DNA of 64,000 nucleotides from Tilletiaria anomala UBC 951 (GCF_000711695.1 NW_013546942.1:23460-87459), one strand, 5' to 3'; positions 52,792-64,000 are shown, counted from the stretch's first letter. Notes: a model not told the origin generated them from the letters alone. Program-made: numbers and translations.

Positions 52792-55408
52792 TTACTTGTT
52801 CGCGCCGATTGCGCTCAGCGCAAATGCTGGCGTGTTGTAGACTCCTAGAACGAGACCATGAAGTCCGGCGTGAGTCATTGATTTGTTGGCAGCTACTCGG
52901 CGTGAAGAAGACTTTGCTTTCTGAACCACGTGATCTTTGACATTCGTGACGGCAGCTCGGGTCTTTTCGTATCCAAGCTGCTCAAGCAGACTCTTGCTCG
53001 CATCCCATGTGAAGCTCAGCGCTGGTTCGGCAACCGGCACACTGACCGTCTCGAGTCCTTTGGTCTGTCTCTCGAGGTCTCGGTCGAGCTGAGCAAGAAA
53101 GAGGCGATCGTGAGGGGTGTGGTCCCACTTGAATACCTTTTGCTGCTTCCGAGTGTTGACCGCATTGTACGCATGAAGCACTTGTAGGAAAGGGCTGCGG
53201 GGCTGCTCGCACACGGATCCATCGCCGCTTCGGAGATTACGCTGTAGGTGAACAAGTATGTCAACATGGAGCACCAGCTGCAAAAATTAGTAGCCCAAGT
53301 ATCAAACCAACCAAGTCTGAATAAATCTGAAAGACACAGAGCATCGCTGTGTTAGCCAAGATGCCAGTTATCTGGTGGAGCTGTACTCACCCCTTCATGG
53401 AACTTATTGATATTAATAATGCGCCTTCCAAAAGCCTCGAAGCGAAATCGAAGCATGCGGCAGATGTGAAGTCTTGAGACGCGATCAAGGATGCGGTAAG
53501 TCAGTAGAAACTATTGCTGACAAGCAGTGGCGGCCGGACGTACCCTGTCAACCAGAGCTCGCCATCGTAGTTGAAACAGGCAATGTAGTCATCGTCGGCG
53601 TCGTTTTGCAACGCAGAAAGATGGTTCTTGCCCTTCTTGTCGAAGAGTACTTCAGGAAGGGCGAAGCGATGTACGATAGGGAAGAGATGTTTGCACGCGC
53701 TGTAGTCCTTGCCCCAGATCTCGTTGCTAGAAGCGCGTAATTCAGCTACCGGCTCCGCTGGTGCAGGCGAGTAGTCATGAACGAAATCGCAGACAGTGGC
53801 CTTGAGATTGCCATTCCTTTGCGTAGATGCCGAAAGGAAAGATGTCACCATTGAGCCTGGGCGAGGCTTGATGGTCCGACCGTCCATTTGAAAGCCTTCA
53901 AAAGCGCCCTTGGCAGTGGACAGAAAGATTTTGAGTTTGCGTGCATAGGTGCTTGGCGAAATGATAGGCCTAACTGATTTGCTTGAATGTACGTTAGAAG
54001 GGAAGTGATGCCTCGCATTGTCCACAACGGCATCGGTGACAAAGAGAGGCGTATGGAAAGGCGGAGAGAGTGGTTGGACTGTCGCGAGCGTCGACCCCTC
54101 CTGCACCGGGAATTCGCCCAGGTCGGTAGAGGCTGATCTTGCTATACTCCGGTCGCTGCAATAAGACGTTGGGATTTCAAACGGTGACGACAGCCGTACG
54201 CGTTTCTGGACAGATCCTGAATTTGCATCGCTGTCGACATTGTTCATGCTCACGAAAGCCCCAACCTCAGCGCCCTCGCCGTACACAGAGATACCATCAG
54301 CGTCAGTATCCGTCTCTGCATCAGCCTCAGTGTCGAATGGAAATGCGGGCATCTCCTCGTCTTCATCGCTGACGGATAAGCTGTCGAGATCGACTGACTG
54401 CTTACTGATGGCCGAGCGTGCTGGACTTTGGCTGGAGCGCCTCGAAGATGAGGCAGCGCTCGAGGGCAGCGAGTAGTCATAGCTACTAATGCCACCGTAA
54501 CGGAACGGTAAGATGGCTGCTTCGAGACGTTGAAAGCCGCCAATTGACTCAATACTTGAGCTTCCAGGCGTGTCTGTAGAGTATTGTCGGTGTGAGACGA
54601 TAGACAATCTGGGTAGCGATGAATGATGTTGCCGCTCGAGCGCGTTACCGCGCGTCTCGGCTTCTGAAGCAGCGTTGGGACCGCTTTCCAACTGCGCCAA
54701 CGTCGAAGAGCGTTTCCGGCCGTTCGAGACTGGCCCCATGTTGAATTGCAGCGTGTGCGGGCTTTGAAGCAGCTCTCTCGAACCTGTCGTAATGGAGCAA
54801 GAATGCCAAGAGTCAGTCGCACCAGTATGCGACGGTGACTGATGCAGGGCGTAGATGTGTGGGTCTGTTGATTGGTAGGTTTTAGTACCGGCGCCGGCGC
54901 CAATTGCTCGTTGCAGGGAATAGCTTGTACGTAGGTCTACCGGGCGACGAGCCTGTGATGTTGCATGAGCAGTGACGATTAGTACGGAAATGTCCACACA
55001 GACTTCAGCCTTGCATCCATCTCTGCTCACCGTTGCCGACCGGGCTTTGTTCACATACGAAACGGAATCTGCGAGCCGACGCGAAGACTTGGCCGAGCTT
55101 AAGGGGGGAAGCTGCCGGGATGTCTCTGGCAAGCTATCATGCGTCATGAAGGGCTTTTGCTGGGGCGTGTTGGGTGTGTTGTGATAAAGTGAAACTGGAG
55201 GACCTGAAGTGCTGCTAGCAGTGTGCGGACCTTGCTTAATTGGCAACGGCAAGGCTTGCAGGGTTGTGGGTCGCTGACCGTCATATCTATCGCGACAAGC
55301 ACCAGGTGTTGAGATAAACAGGTTATCGAGTCGTGTGTTGATATGGCCTGTTGGGCTCAGCACAGAGAAGCAGCTGCCTGTCCAGCGTGCAGCAGCTTGG
55401 TCTGACAT
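52792..55408 (-). CDS. STE12: STE12-family transcription factor, DNA-binding domain near C-terminus
   Basis: STE12 factors act below MAP-kinase pathways in mating and filamentous growth. Exons 55408-53544, 53472-53391, 53326-53312 and 53241-52792 join in phase to 803 residues. The STE12 domain reads LKIFLSTA (about residue 490), then HRFALPEVLFD, CFNYDGELWLTG, ICRMLRFRFEAFGRRI, KFHEG-IYSDL-RNL, PRSPFLQVLHAYNAVNTRKQ, QKVFKWDHTPHDRLFLAQL and ERQTKGLETVSVPVAEPALS. The IYSDL block comes from a 15-nt exon. About 480 Ser/Thr-rich residues precede the domain, whereas it is usually N-terminal, and an insert of about 80 residues separates LKIFLSTA from the rest. I see no C2H2 zinc fingers before the stop. 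The start codon is the first ATG in the frame; an upstream exon cannot be excluded. It converges on CFT1, with 160 bp between stops. Confidence 0.88.
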
Positions 55409-57627
55409 AGTCTGAAGGTGCCCAAAATGAAAGAGAGCGGCCGTAGTTGTGGGACGAAAGAGGTAATGAAGCGGCTTTTGGAGGTCTGCCAACTGAACAC
55501 CAAGTGAGGTGAAGAGCTGGGTCACCGACGAAGGGAGTACGAGGACATGGCAGTGACGAGAATGCTGAAAGCGCCCCCTCTTATACTGAATGGCCGCGTC
55601 TTCAACAAGGGATGGTTCCGTTGCAATAAGCTTTCAACGAACAAATCGTCCTCAGAGACGTGACCTTTGCTTGGCAGATTAACCGAGCCGTCCTACAGTG
55701 AAGCCCGTTCTTTGCTTTGCTGCGACTACTAGGTTCTTGTACCAGTTCAGTCAGCTGCACATCTTCTCTCCATCATTGCACGGTGGGAGACATTCGCTTG
55801 TGTTCTAGTGCAAGTGCAGCTGTTGATTCTTGATCCCATACGCGACAGAACTTAAGGACTCTAGTAGCGATTGTTCTTCAGGGTGCTCAAACGGTCATCT
55901 GGAGTCCGGGCATCTGGCTCTTGATGCTTGCGAGAGCTGTGACAGCGCTGTCGCGCCCGTACCAGCATGCATCATGTACCACTGTCATTGTTTGAGTCTT
56001 TTGAACACGACAAGATGATACCATAATTCTTTTGCTAAGTGTGGTGACCCATTGTTCGTCAGCAGTTTGAAGTGGCTGCCACGGCATCCAAACCGAAAGA
56101 ATGCTCCGCGAACGTAATCCCGAAGGGTTAGGAAGCAGAGGGCCCAAGCTTACAGACTGGCTGGAGCGGATGGTGCCTGCTACCTAGGTCGTCGAACTAT
56201 GAAGCTCCGCGCGTCGAGCCGCAAATAGGGGATGCAGATGCCTGCGGATGCATAAGAGTAGATAACCAATTTGCCACATTACGATGAGCTTGTGACATTG
56301 AGATTGAGATTGCGGAAGTGCAAGCTGCAGCATTAACGCTGGCAGGGAAGAAAGGCTTATCATGGGTTGTTGGCCATCGTCGACCAGCCTTCAGTACATA
56401 TGCACCTGAGGAGCATGAGCCGCGGCTCTGCTACGAGCAGCGCAGCCGAGATGAAGTTCGTATGCCCATGGGTCAATGTGACATATGGGCCAGCTTGGAA
56501 AAAGCAGTTTCCGAGTTTCTCGAATCTCGAACCCCTTTGGAACCGTCCTAGGTTTGAATTGAAATTCCCCGCTTCTCCCAGTAAGCAGCTGACTCTCGGT
56601 TGTTGATTTTCGTGTCATTTGTTGCTTTATTCATTTAACAAGGGCTTCGCGCCCTTTTTCCCCTCCGCTTTCTAAATATGGGTGTATCAGCTTGGCACAA
56701 GTTTCATCACTTCGCTTTCGTCATTGTCCATATATGCTTGTCTTGCACATTGCATCCATAACCTACAGCACGTACGAATGCGACTATGACATCCTCGGGC
56801 TTGTTGTACACGCCATACTTGCAATCTACCAACGTGACCAACGCTTCACGTCAACCTGGCAATCGCAAGGAGGCCACATATGCCAACTTGCTCCGGTTGA
56901 AGGCACGACAGCTGACAGTTCTCTTCTTTCTCCACGTCTGAAAGCTTGGAAGGCTTGAAAATAAATCGCAACATTAAGTGCATGCACTATTTATTCAGGC
57001 GAGTCTTTAATCCGCAGCAAGAATTTGAGCCTCATCCAATTCATGTCCTCCGCCTTGGGGGAACCATAGGAGCTTGCCCTTCTCGTCATCGTATTCGTTC
57101 CTGAAATACGTATCTTTCATCATTGAGCATCCCTCAGCTCCATGTATCAAGTTGCCATGGACAATCATGCGCAAGTTTCGACGTCCACTTTGACCAATCA
57201 TTTGGGGTTACCTTCCCGCTTTGCTCCCAATGGCCTCCATCCTCACACCGTCTCCAACATTTTTTCAAGGGGAGAACCGTGCATAGGATGGAAGTAAATG
57301 AAAGTTTGGCTGACAAGTTATATCACCAAGAGTGACCATTGAGTCCTTTCATTAAGGTCCATGGGCATTAGCACCACATCCGTGCCCGATGCGACAATTT
57401 TTTCTAGCCATACAGCGAAACAAATGTGCAAAATTGTCATCAGCTACAGCCTGAAACCTTTCACGCGTATCTGAGCGTGACTCACATCATTGCCTTTGAA
57501 GATTTTGAACATGGGTTCAGCAGTACAGGGTATGTTTGTTCAAATATTCGTGATGAATATAAGTATCTTGCGTCGCTCTGGCATAAGTGCTTCGTGCCGA
57601 AGTACTTATCTCAAGAAGTATATGACC
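55409..57627. other. Intergenic region upstream of STE12-like gene
   Basis: About 2.2 kb without a recognised gene. A long upstream region would fit a regulated transcription factor gene, but I could identify no binding motif with confidence. Confidence 0.45.
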
Positions 57628-58637
57628 TTACCTCCAAGCCAAGCCATGCGTTGCGACGGCACAAAGTGAAGAGCTTTGCGACCGTAAGAAGCGATTTTTG
57701 GTCGAACATTCGACGAAATATGGTATAGATGTTCGATTCCGATGTCTGCAGCTCTTGCGCCAAGCGCATCCAGCCATCTCGTACGGACATGCTCGGGTGC
57801 GCTGCAGCAGGTGCGATTGTAGGTCATTCACTGTTTGACTGTCAGTTTGTCCTATCACATACTTCCTGCTTTTGGATTGCTTCTCATCCTTTGCTTCGAT
57901 GTACTTGCTTTGGTCCAGGAGGCAGCGGAATGATCGGCTTGGACATTTGAGCGCGCGTTGATCTATCAACACGGAGGGTGAGGGGATGAGAGGTGTCTTG
58001 AAGGCCACTGTACCTCTTGCGCTGCGCCACAACTCTTGCCATACTGGCGACAAGCTGAATTATCAAAACGGTGAAAGTGTGAGCACACGCTTGGAATGCA
58101 AAAAGAGTAGCGTGTCTGGCTGACCTAGCTTCCGCTATGACTTTGTCCACCCAATAGTCATCATCGTCTGCTGTGCTCGGATCTGAAAGGAATCAGTTTG
58201 CGGTACTTTGCGAGAGCGTTGCGTTTCCTGTCCGAGTCGCGTACTTCGCCGCGCGTCTCACTTGTTGAGCTTCGATTCTGGCGTTCTAAAATGAGCGCCA
58301 AGCTCCGCCTGACCCCCTTCAGATGCTGCGTGGGGGAGCGAAATGTTCTTCTGAGCCGCAAAATCTGCACCCTCTTCGATGGGGTTTCTCATCCGCGATC
58401 ACACGGTCGGTTTCAGCCTCCGCTCTCTCCGCTTTCGTCTTCAACCTTCTCTCGATTTTGCCTTTCGACCTTCGATTGTTGACAAGATCCTTAGCCGCTG
58501 CAGATCGCTTCGCATTAGATGGATTTGTAATGGTATTCTCTTGACCAATCGGCTGCACCGCATATGCGTTAAGAAGTGCCCAGCGACATCCTGCGAACGG
58601 GCTCGAGACTCTGTCAATGCACGAAGCAACAACTTCT
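57628..58637 (-). CDS. Possible unrecognised gene; exon structure unresolved
   Basis: The minus strand holds several neighbouring open segments with protein-like, highly charged composition. The best, 58637-58319, reads KRSAAAKDLVNNRRSKGKIE, KTKAERAEAETDRVIADEKP and then RRGCRFCGSEEHFAPP, where C-x2-C followed by H looks like half of a zinc site. Downstream segments give HLKGVRRSLALILERQN (58320-58265) and, after a GTGAGA...TTTCAG intron in phase, an acidic ADDDDYWVDKVIAEAR (about 58186-58132). A further open stretch runs to 57628. I could not build one chain in phase from start to stop and do not recognise a family. It may be a real gene with more introns than I resolved, or decayed sequence. 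Confidence 0.35.
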
Positions 58638-58889
58638 TATGGTACGAACATCAACAGCCAAGTATTTGAATTATGCCGGAAGTCAATTATGCTCTCTTCG
58701 TTGCAATTGCAGCATGTTTTATTTTCAATTGAATTCAAAATATGAATTTCATGAGTGGTTAACAGTAAACGTGTTCCGTACAAAAAATTCTTAAACGGTC
58801 CGGATAAAAAGCAGCCATTGTAGGGGCAATGGTAGTCGGCGATTTGATGGCAACTGCTGCATGATCTCCTCGAGGGCCAGAGGGCAAGC

Positions 58890-60790
58890 TCATTCGTCGT
58901 CATCAGATGAAGGTGGTGTTGGCGGTGGATAGATCATGTCGTTGAGCAATTCCACAAATGGCTGCATGACCTTGCAAGTCCGCACGATCTCATCCACAAA
59001 ATCCTCCTTGCACACGTCTGCATCCTCGAACCTGTTCAGAGATTAGAGAACGAGAGTACCGTCGAGAAGCGGATCAGTAAATTGCGCACTCGTTCACTGC
59101 ACTCAACTGTAACCCACGTTCTCGAGACATAAAAGGACCGTAATTTGAGCCAGTCAATTTGTGGATGATTTTTGTCCACGCCAGGCATCTTTGGGGCGAC
59201 CTTGAGCTCATCCGAATGCCCAAAAACACTACTTGAGCGGCCAAGCCCTCGACCGCCAGGCTTCGCGGGGCCAAAGAAATTCTTGAAGTCCGATCCATTG
59301 AGCTTGCAGTGGTTTCAGAAAATAGTGCTCGAAGATTCAGCGAGCTCATCCGAAGAAACCGTGCCGATTGAACATCAATCCGCCAGTAATGACTAACAAT
59401 TTCCTTGAACCGCCTGCCTTCTTCGTCGTCATCAATGATGTGCTGCCGAAAGATCTGAAGGTGCTCCTTTTCCGGACACCATCTGCCTCCCGCGATGCTA
59501 GAACATGGAGATCATCAGACTCCTCTAAAAGTCCAAGAGAGAATCAAAATGCCATCAACTTACAACGACTGACTTCCCGGCTTAACCTCGAGATGGTAGC
59601 CCGCGTAGGCACCTTTCCTCCCTCCCCTCGAGAATGTAGCCGACATGTACTGCGAAGGAAAAGGGCTTCTCGTTAATAGCTTTGGTCGTGACGAACCATC
59701 TACACAAGCTCACAGTCTTGTATGGTGTCTTGTCGGAGCTGAAGCGGACATCTCGGCTGTGAGAAAGGCGCGTTGTAAGCTGAAGTATCAAGCCAAATGA
59801 TGCGGTGCGAGGCAGGCGCTCACTAGATCCGGTACACCATGTCTTTGGTGGGTAAGAATGGAAGCGTCTCATCTGCCTCTTCCATCAGCCGTGGTAGCAA
59901 AACAGTGACAAATGCATTCCAGTTGTCCCATGCATACTCCTCAAGGTCAAAGAAAAGAATGAGCTCTCCAGAAGCGAGCACAGATACGAGCTCACACGGT
60001 ACTCACGCGATACAGCGCGTCGTGCTGCTGGAACCAGTCACGATCATTATTCGCAGGATCTTTCAGAGAAGACAGAAAATTCATCATGGTGTCCGAGATG
60101 ATATGCGGAGGGGCTGCGAAATAGAGAGGAAGACAATGGAGCAGTCCGAAATAACAAGAGCTTCGTCCGTCACACGAAATCAGACTCACGTTGCTTGCTG
60201 GGCGCTTTGGCAAGGGTGATGACCGTTCTGCCAGGGCCGTTGCCACTTGGCTTTGTGGACCGTCGTTCGTTTGCGCTCGATCCAACCGTCTGTCCTTGAG
60301 TTTTTCCGTTCCACTTTTGAATCTTTCGCTTCTTAGGCGCCGGGACCGATGAGTCACTGTCACTGAGGCTAGAGACATCGGAAGACAGAGCCAAATCGTC
60401 CTGGTCGGCGATATCGGAATTCGTATCTTCTTCGATCACAAAGTTGTCCTCCAGTTTGCTGTTACGTGCTCCTTTCATTTTTCCCTTTCCTTTCGCATTT
60501 GCTTTTGAATTGGCCAGTGTAGATGCTTTCCCCTTGCCTTTGGCTTTCCCATGGGATGACAGCTCCGCAGCCCTGTCCTCACTCGTTTCATCCTCCTCAA
60601 CGTCGGACGATTCCTCTGAAGTGAAGGCTTCATTGCCTTCGCTGTCGACTTCCACGTATTTTGTTGGCTTCTGGCTTACGCTGGCGCGTACACTACGTCT
60701 GCTAGACCCGCCCGAAGACGGCTGCTCAATCGCTGAGGATGAAGCAACTTTCGACGGGGTTGTGGGATTGGATTTGCGTTTTGGCGGCAT
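58890..60790 (-). CDS. DUF2461 (TIGR02453-like) protein with disordered N-terminus
   Basis: A conserved family of unknown biochemical role. Eight exons, 60790-60190, 60113-60007, 59939-59824, 59756-59714, 59649-59564, 59497-59398, 59302-59118 and 59031-58890, join in phase to 459 residues. The first 200 residues are low-complexity, with acidic/Ser blocks and basic stretches (MPPKRKSNP, PAPKKRKIQKW) suggesting nuclear targeting. The family domain follows: NDRDWFQQHDALYR, EYAWDNWNAFVTVL, DETLPFLPTKDMVYRI, YRDVRFSSDKTPYKT, SRGGRKGAYAGYHLEVKPG, FIAGGRWCP, LKVAPKMPGVDKNHPQID, and RSFYVSRTFEDADV near the end, then an acidic PSSDDDE tail. Every junction was fixed by phase and the family pattern. It is divergent from OMA1. 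Confidence 0.9.
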
Positions 60791-61244
60791 GTTACTTGCT
60801 TGAGCTCGAAAGATTGGCAGATCGACGGCCCGAAAGCAACTTGCGTTTGCAGGCGAGAAATGTTTTACTCGTTGCTGATCCGTGGACAGCTTTGAGCTGC
60901 TGTGCATCGTCTCCTTGTCTGAGAAGTCAGAAGGGGCACATCTGTTTCCATTGCCACCGGCCGTATATAGATGACGCCCTCGGCTTTACGCAAACCTCCT
61001 TCCCCTCCTGTTCCGCACACTGCACCGCCCGCCGTGACGAATGATGGGCTGACGGCACAACGATCTGCTCTCGATCATCTGGCAGGACGCAGATATATTC
61101 TGACGTATCAAAGCTGAGTTCCATTGCGTGCAAAGTACATTCTCTTCATCATTTCGCGCACCAATGTACCTGCGAGCAGGTGCAGGTTACCCGGAACGAT
61201 CATCCTAGTCGTTCTGATCCGCCAGGCACCCCTGCTCCATCCCG
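60791..61244. other. Divergent promoter region
   Basis: About 450 bp between the DUF2461 and OMA1 start codons, presumably a shared promoter. No gene is seen. Confidence 0.5.
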
Positions 61245-62736
61245 ATGCATTGCTCCCTACGCTCTGTTGGACTTTCAACATGCAGCAAACTGTGCGGCAC
61301 TGCTGCTGGTGCTGCTGCACGAGTGGCCAAGGAAGCGAGCGAGCGGCGCATGATGAGACAGACGCTTGGTCAATACTCTGAGAGCCTTACATCTGTAAGG
61401 CTTTTGCAGCGGCGCACCTTTTCAAGCCAGTTTCGTCGATCAGCGAGTTACAAACGATTTGGGCAAGGACGCTCAATCCCTAGTGGCTTTCCCGGAATCC
61501 CAGGTCAGTCACCCCGCAGCTCCTTTGGCGCTTCACTCAATGGCGTGCCCACCCGCTTGGGTGGAGGTGGCAGCGGCCAAGGGCCATTCGGCCGCATCCC
61601 TCCTGTCATTTTCATCATCATTGGCCTGGGGGGCGGCTACTACGTCATGCATCTGGAGCGGGTGCCGCAGACAGGGCGGCTGCGCTTTAACGATGTCAGC
61701 CCGACGCAGGAAGAGCAGATGGGCATCGAGTCATACAAGGAGATGCTGAGGAAATATCGCGGCCGAATACTCAGTCCGTCTCATCCTTACAGTCAGATGG
61801 TCAAGCGGGTCGCGGAGCGCATTGTGCGCGCTATCGAGAGCACCGGTATGGCCGAGCAAGGGCTAAGCAGCGTCGGAGGTGACGGCGAGGTCAGAATGGG
61901 TGATGCGCACAAGGATGACGAGTTCCTCAGGAGCAAGCCTCTTGGAGTGCTAGGACGGCGAAAGTCTGGCAGTGATCCCGACGCAAGTTCCAAGACAGAT
62001 TGGGAGGTTTTTGTCATTCACGATGACTCGGAGAAGAATGCATTCGTCCTGCCGGGAGGGAAAATCTTCGTCTTCACGGGTATCTTACCTATCTGTAAAG
62101 ATGAAGACGGGCTCGCGACCGTCCTGGGACACGGTAAGGGACTGCGTGAAAACATTGCTGGGGAATCCTCTACTTACCTGAGCTTGAATTGTCTCCATGC
62201 TCTCAGAAATTGCCCATCAACTTGCACGGCACGGCGCTGAAAAGATGGCTGGCTTCAAGGTGCTCATCGCCGGTGCGGCTATTCTCGAGCTACTCGGACT
62301 GGATATTGGTCTATCACGCGCGGCGCTCACGCTGCTGTTGCAGCTGCCCAACTCACGCAAGACCGAGATAGAAGCGGACTATATCGGTCTGCGGCTCATG
62401 TCGCAAGCGTGCTTCGACCCGCGTCAGGCGCAGCACCTGTGGCGGCGAATGCAGGCCAGCGAGGGAACCCAGACTGGTGGCATTGGGGAGGTTTTGGAGG
62501 GGATGCTGAGCACACATCCTGTCACTCGCAGCAGGATCGAAAACATGCAGAAATGGCTGCCCGAGGCGGAGCAAATCAGAGATGCCAGTGGCTGCCCGGC
62601 AGAAGGGGCCATGAACGCTTTTCGAGCCGCACCGGAATCGCCAGGGGGTAGATTTGGGCAGCGACCATCGGGTGCAGGGTACGCCACACGGCAGCCAGAA
62701 ACTGACCCGTACGGCCTTACAGTTCTCAGAGGTTAG
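61245..62736 (+). CDS. OMA1: Mitochondrial metalloendopeptidase OMA1 (M48)
   Basis: A zinc protease of the mitochondrial inner membrane involved in stress response and quality control. Exons 61245-62133 and 62207-62736 join in phase to 472 residues. The N-terminus is basic and Ser-rich, as expected for an import presequence, and a membrane segment follows (VIFIIIGLGGGYYVMHL). The M48 core is NAFVLPGGKIFVFTG, LATVLGHEIAHQLARHGAEK with the zinc motif HEIAH at 296-300, and a third ligand region KTEIEADYIGLRLM near 350. The intron falls inside the codon for the catalytic glutamate E297. A conserved THPVTRSRIENM segment is near the C-terminus. The ATG at 61245 was chosen because it gives a presequence; later in-frame ATGs at codons 36-37 are possible starts. 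Confidence 0.93.
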
Positions 62737-63402
62737 AAAATAGCGAGGCGCGCCACGCATCAAAGGTTTTGTCGCACAGCGTACAGACCAATATGTTGCA
62801 TTACAGGATGAATTATTGTTGCATACCATCACCTTTTCAGTTGCTTTTTTTTGCTGCGCCGTTTTCCCGCGTGCACAAGACCGAAACTGGCTCCTCGGAC
62901 CAGACAATTTGGTGAACATTTTGAAACGGTAACTCCTTGATTGTTAACCAAAATCCCCTGATATTTGGTTACACTGCACAGCCGCCGGGCTATCGGGGCC
63001 GAGAAATAGAAGGGTCCCGAACTGCAGAAGAGGTTGAAACCTGGAAATCCGGGAACGGTGTGGATTCTGTCCAGAAATCAAATCTCCCTCCACGAACACG
63101 GCACGATGAGATGCACGTCTAATGCCCAAGTCCACATATCTCCATGATCCCACCTCATTCCGGTTGCCATTGATTAGGAGGCCACCTGCGCAAAATAGCG
63201 TCAGAGGCGAAGCAGAAAGCATACCAGGGCTCCTCGAAGGTCTCTGCACAGAGAGCGTGCTTCGCGCGCAAGCTGCAGGTTTCACCTCGAAGGTGCTCCT
63301 CACCCGCGACTCTTTCGCCAGCTCAGCGGGTCCATTACCACTTTAACCATTGCGGTGTAAGAGGGCGGGCAGAATTACACCTTTGAGTGTAGCACGGAAA
63401 GG
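62737..63402. other. Intergenic region before SSO gene
   Basis: About 670 bp. The long minus-strand frame 62944-63303 has no motif and is likely chance. The promoter of the SNARE gene should lie here. Confidence 0.5.
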
Positions 63403-64000
63403 ATGGCTCGTGATAGATTGGCTGCCATGAGGGTGCGTCCAGGAAATGCCCGCGTCTTGACAAACTAGACGGCCTCGAGGCCACGTCTTACATCCCTACT
63501 TTCTTTCCACACGCTTGCATCAGGCCCCGCAGGGCGGCGGGCAAGATGGTGGCGGGTATGACGCTTCTCATCGTAATGGAGCGCAAGAAGGCAATGGAGG
63601 GTGAGTTCCCTTTTCTTTCGAGTCTGGCCTACCGGACTCACTTGTATCTCCCTTTGGCTAGGCGCAGCGGTTCCTACCCGGTCACAGGAGGAGCTTCACA
63701 TGGCGCTTATGATCAGCAGGCAGGGTATGGGCAGCAGCAGTCTGCGTTTGGCCAACGGCAGCCTGATTATAGGCAACAACAGGGTGGCTACGGCGGTGGT
63801 GGATATGGCCAGCAACAACAGCAGCAAAGTGGCTACATCGGTGGGTATGCTACAGAGCAGGCACCCAGTTCGATCGAGCTGCAGCAGATGTCTATACCGC
63901 AAAACGGCCAAGGGGATATGGTCAGCTTCCTCAACGACATCACAGAGCTGCAAACGAGTATCGCTGCGATTGATAACAACATCAACAAGATTGCCGAATT
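63403..64000 (+). CDS. SSO1: Plasma-membrane syntaxin (SSO-type t-SNARE), truncated by window end
   Basis: A Qa-SNARE for fusion of secretory vesicles with the plasma membrane. Exons 63403-63432, 63524-63600 and 63662 onward join in phase. The protein begins MARDRLAAMRAPQGGGQ, then has a long Gly/Gln/Tyr-rich segment (GYGQQQSAFGQRQPDYRQQQ, GGYGGGGYGQQQQQQ), and enters the N-terminal regulatory helix at MVSFLNDITELQTSIAAIDN. The SNARE helix and membrane anchor lie beyond the window. The Gln-rich insert is longer than I expect for SSO proteins. The first exon is ten codons. Confidence 0.85.

Noticed and set aside
57884-58150. Membrane-like frame (TLFAFQACAHTFTVLIIQLV).
   Set aside because: The hydrophobic stretch coincides with the pyrimidine-rich 3' end of a possible intron, so it is more likely non-coding; it is mentioned only as part of the unresolved block.
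62944-63303. 119-codon minus-strand frame between OMA1 and SSO.
   Set aside because: No motif, no introns that extend it, and a Ser/Arg-rich composition typical of chance frames here.

Overview
This window is a gene-dense piece of a fungal nuclear chromosome. Nearly every gene is cut by short introns (mostly 50-120 bp) with GTRNGT-type donors. The proteins are fungal housekeeping families, and the intergenic DNA is compact and GC-rich. Intron density, splice-site style and long Ala/Ser/Gly low-complexity insertions suggest a basidiomycete, perhaps Ustilaginomycotina; that placement is an inference, because no marker was searched. I see no transposon, CRISPR array, rRNA gene or convincing tRNA.

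Layout. 1-0.9 kb: decayed 3' part of a GH28 pectinase. 3.1-5.4 kb (+): concentrative nucleoside transporter. 6.0-7.6 kb (+): ArfGAP with a 10-nt micro-exon. 7.8-12.0 kb (-): muskelin-like kelch protein. 12.6-13.8 kb (+): carnitine/acylcarnitine carrier. 15.0-16.8 kb (-): histidine acid phosphatase. 18.0-19.3 kb (-): mitoribosomal uS9m. 19.7-23.9 kb (+): very large disordered nuclear-type protein. 24.0-24.8 kb (-): signal peptidase subunit SPC3. 25.2-26.5 kb (+): TRAPP subunit BET5. 27.0-29.1 kb (-): G-protein alpha subunit.

31.8-32.2 kb (-) and 33.9-35.0 kb (+): divergent ribosomal genes eL27 and uS12. 37.0-38.8 kb (-): secreted M14 carboxypeptidase. 39.7-40.2 kb (-): possible small unknown gene. 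41.4-43.6 kb (+): acyl-CoA synthetase. 43.8-44.5 kb (-): SmE. 45.1-46.1 kb (+): RAB4. 46.3-47.1 kb (-): proline-rich protein. 47.7-52.6 kb (+): cleavage/polyadenylation factor CFT1. 52.8-55.4 kb (-): STE12-family transcription factor with an unusual domain order. 58.9-60.8 kb (-): DUF2461 protein. 61.2-62.7 kb (+): mitochondrial protease OMA1. 63.4 kb to the end (+): syntaxin/SSO SNARE, truncated by the window edge.

The genes do not form one pathway. Several belong to membrane traffic (ArfGAP, BET5, RAB4, SSO, SPC3), several to gene expression (CFT1, SmE, ribosomal proteins, STE12), and several to mitochondria (carnitine carrier, uS9m, OMA1). The G-alpha subunit and the STE12-type factor both belong to signalling classes used in fungal mating and nutrient response, but they are 24 kb apart and nothing here shows a functional cluster. 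I did not find a clearly new multi-gene system. The most interesting features are gene-structure oddities: two internal micro-exons, a GC-AG intron, a rearranged STE12 protein, domains split by low-complexity inserts, and a few unrecognised small coding candidates. All exon borders were derived by hand from splice signals, reading phase and remembered family consensus; no alignment was run.
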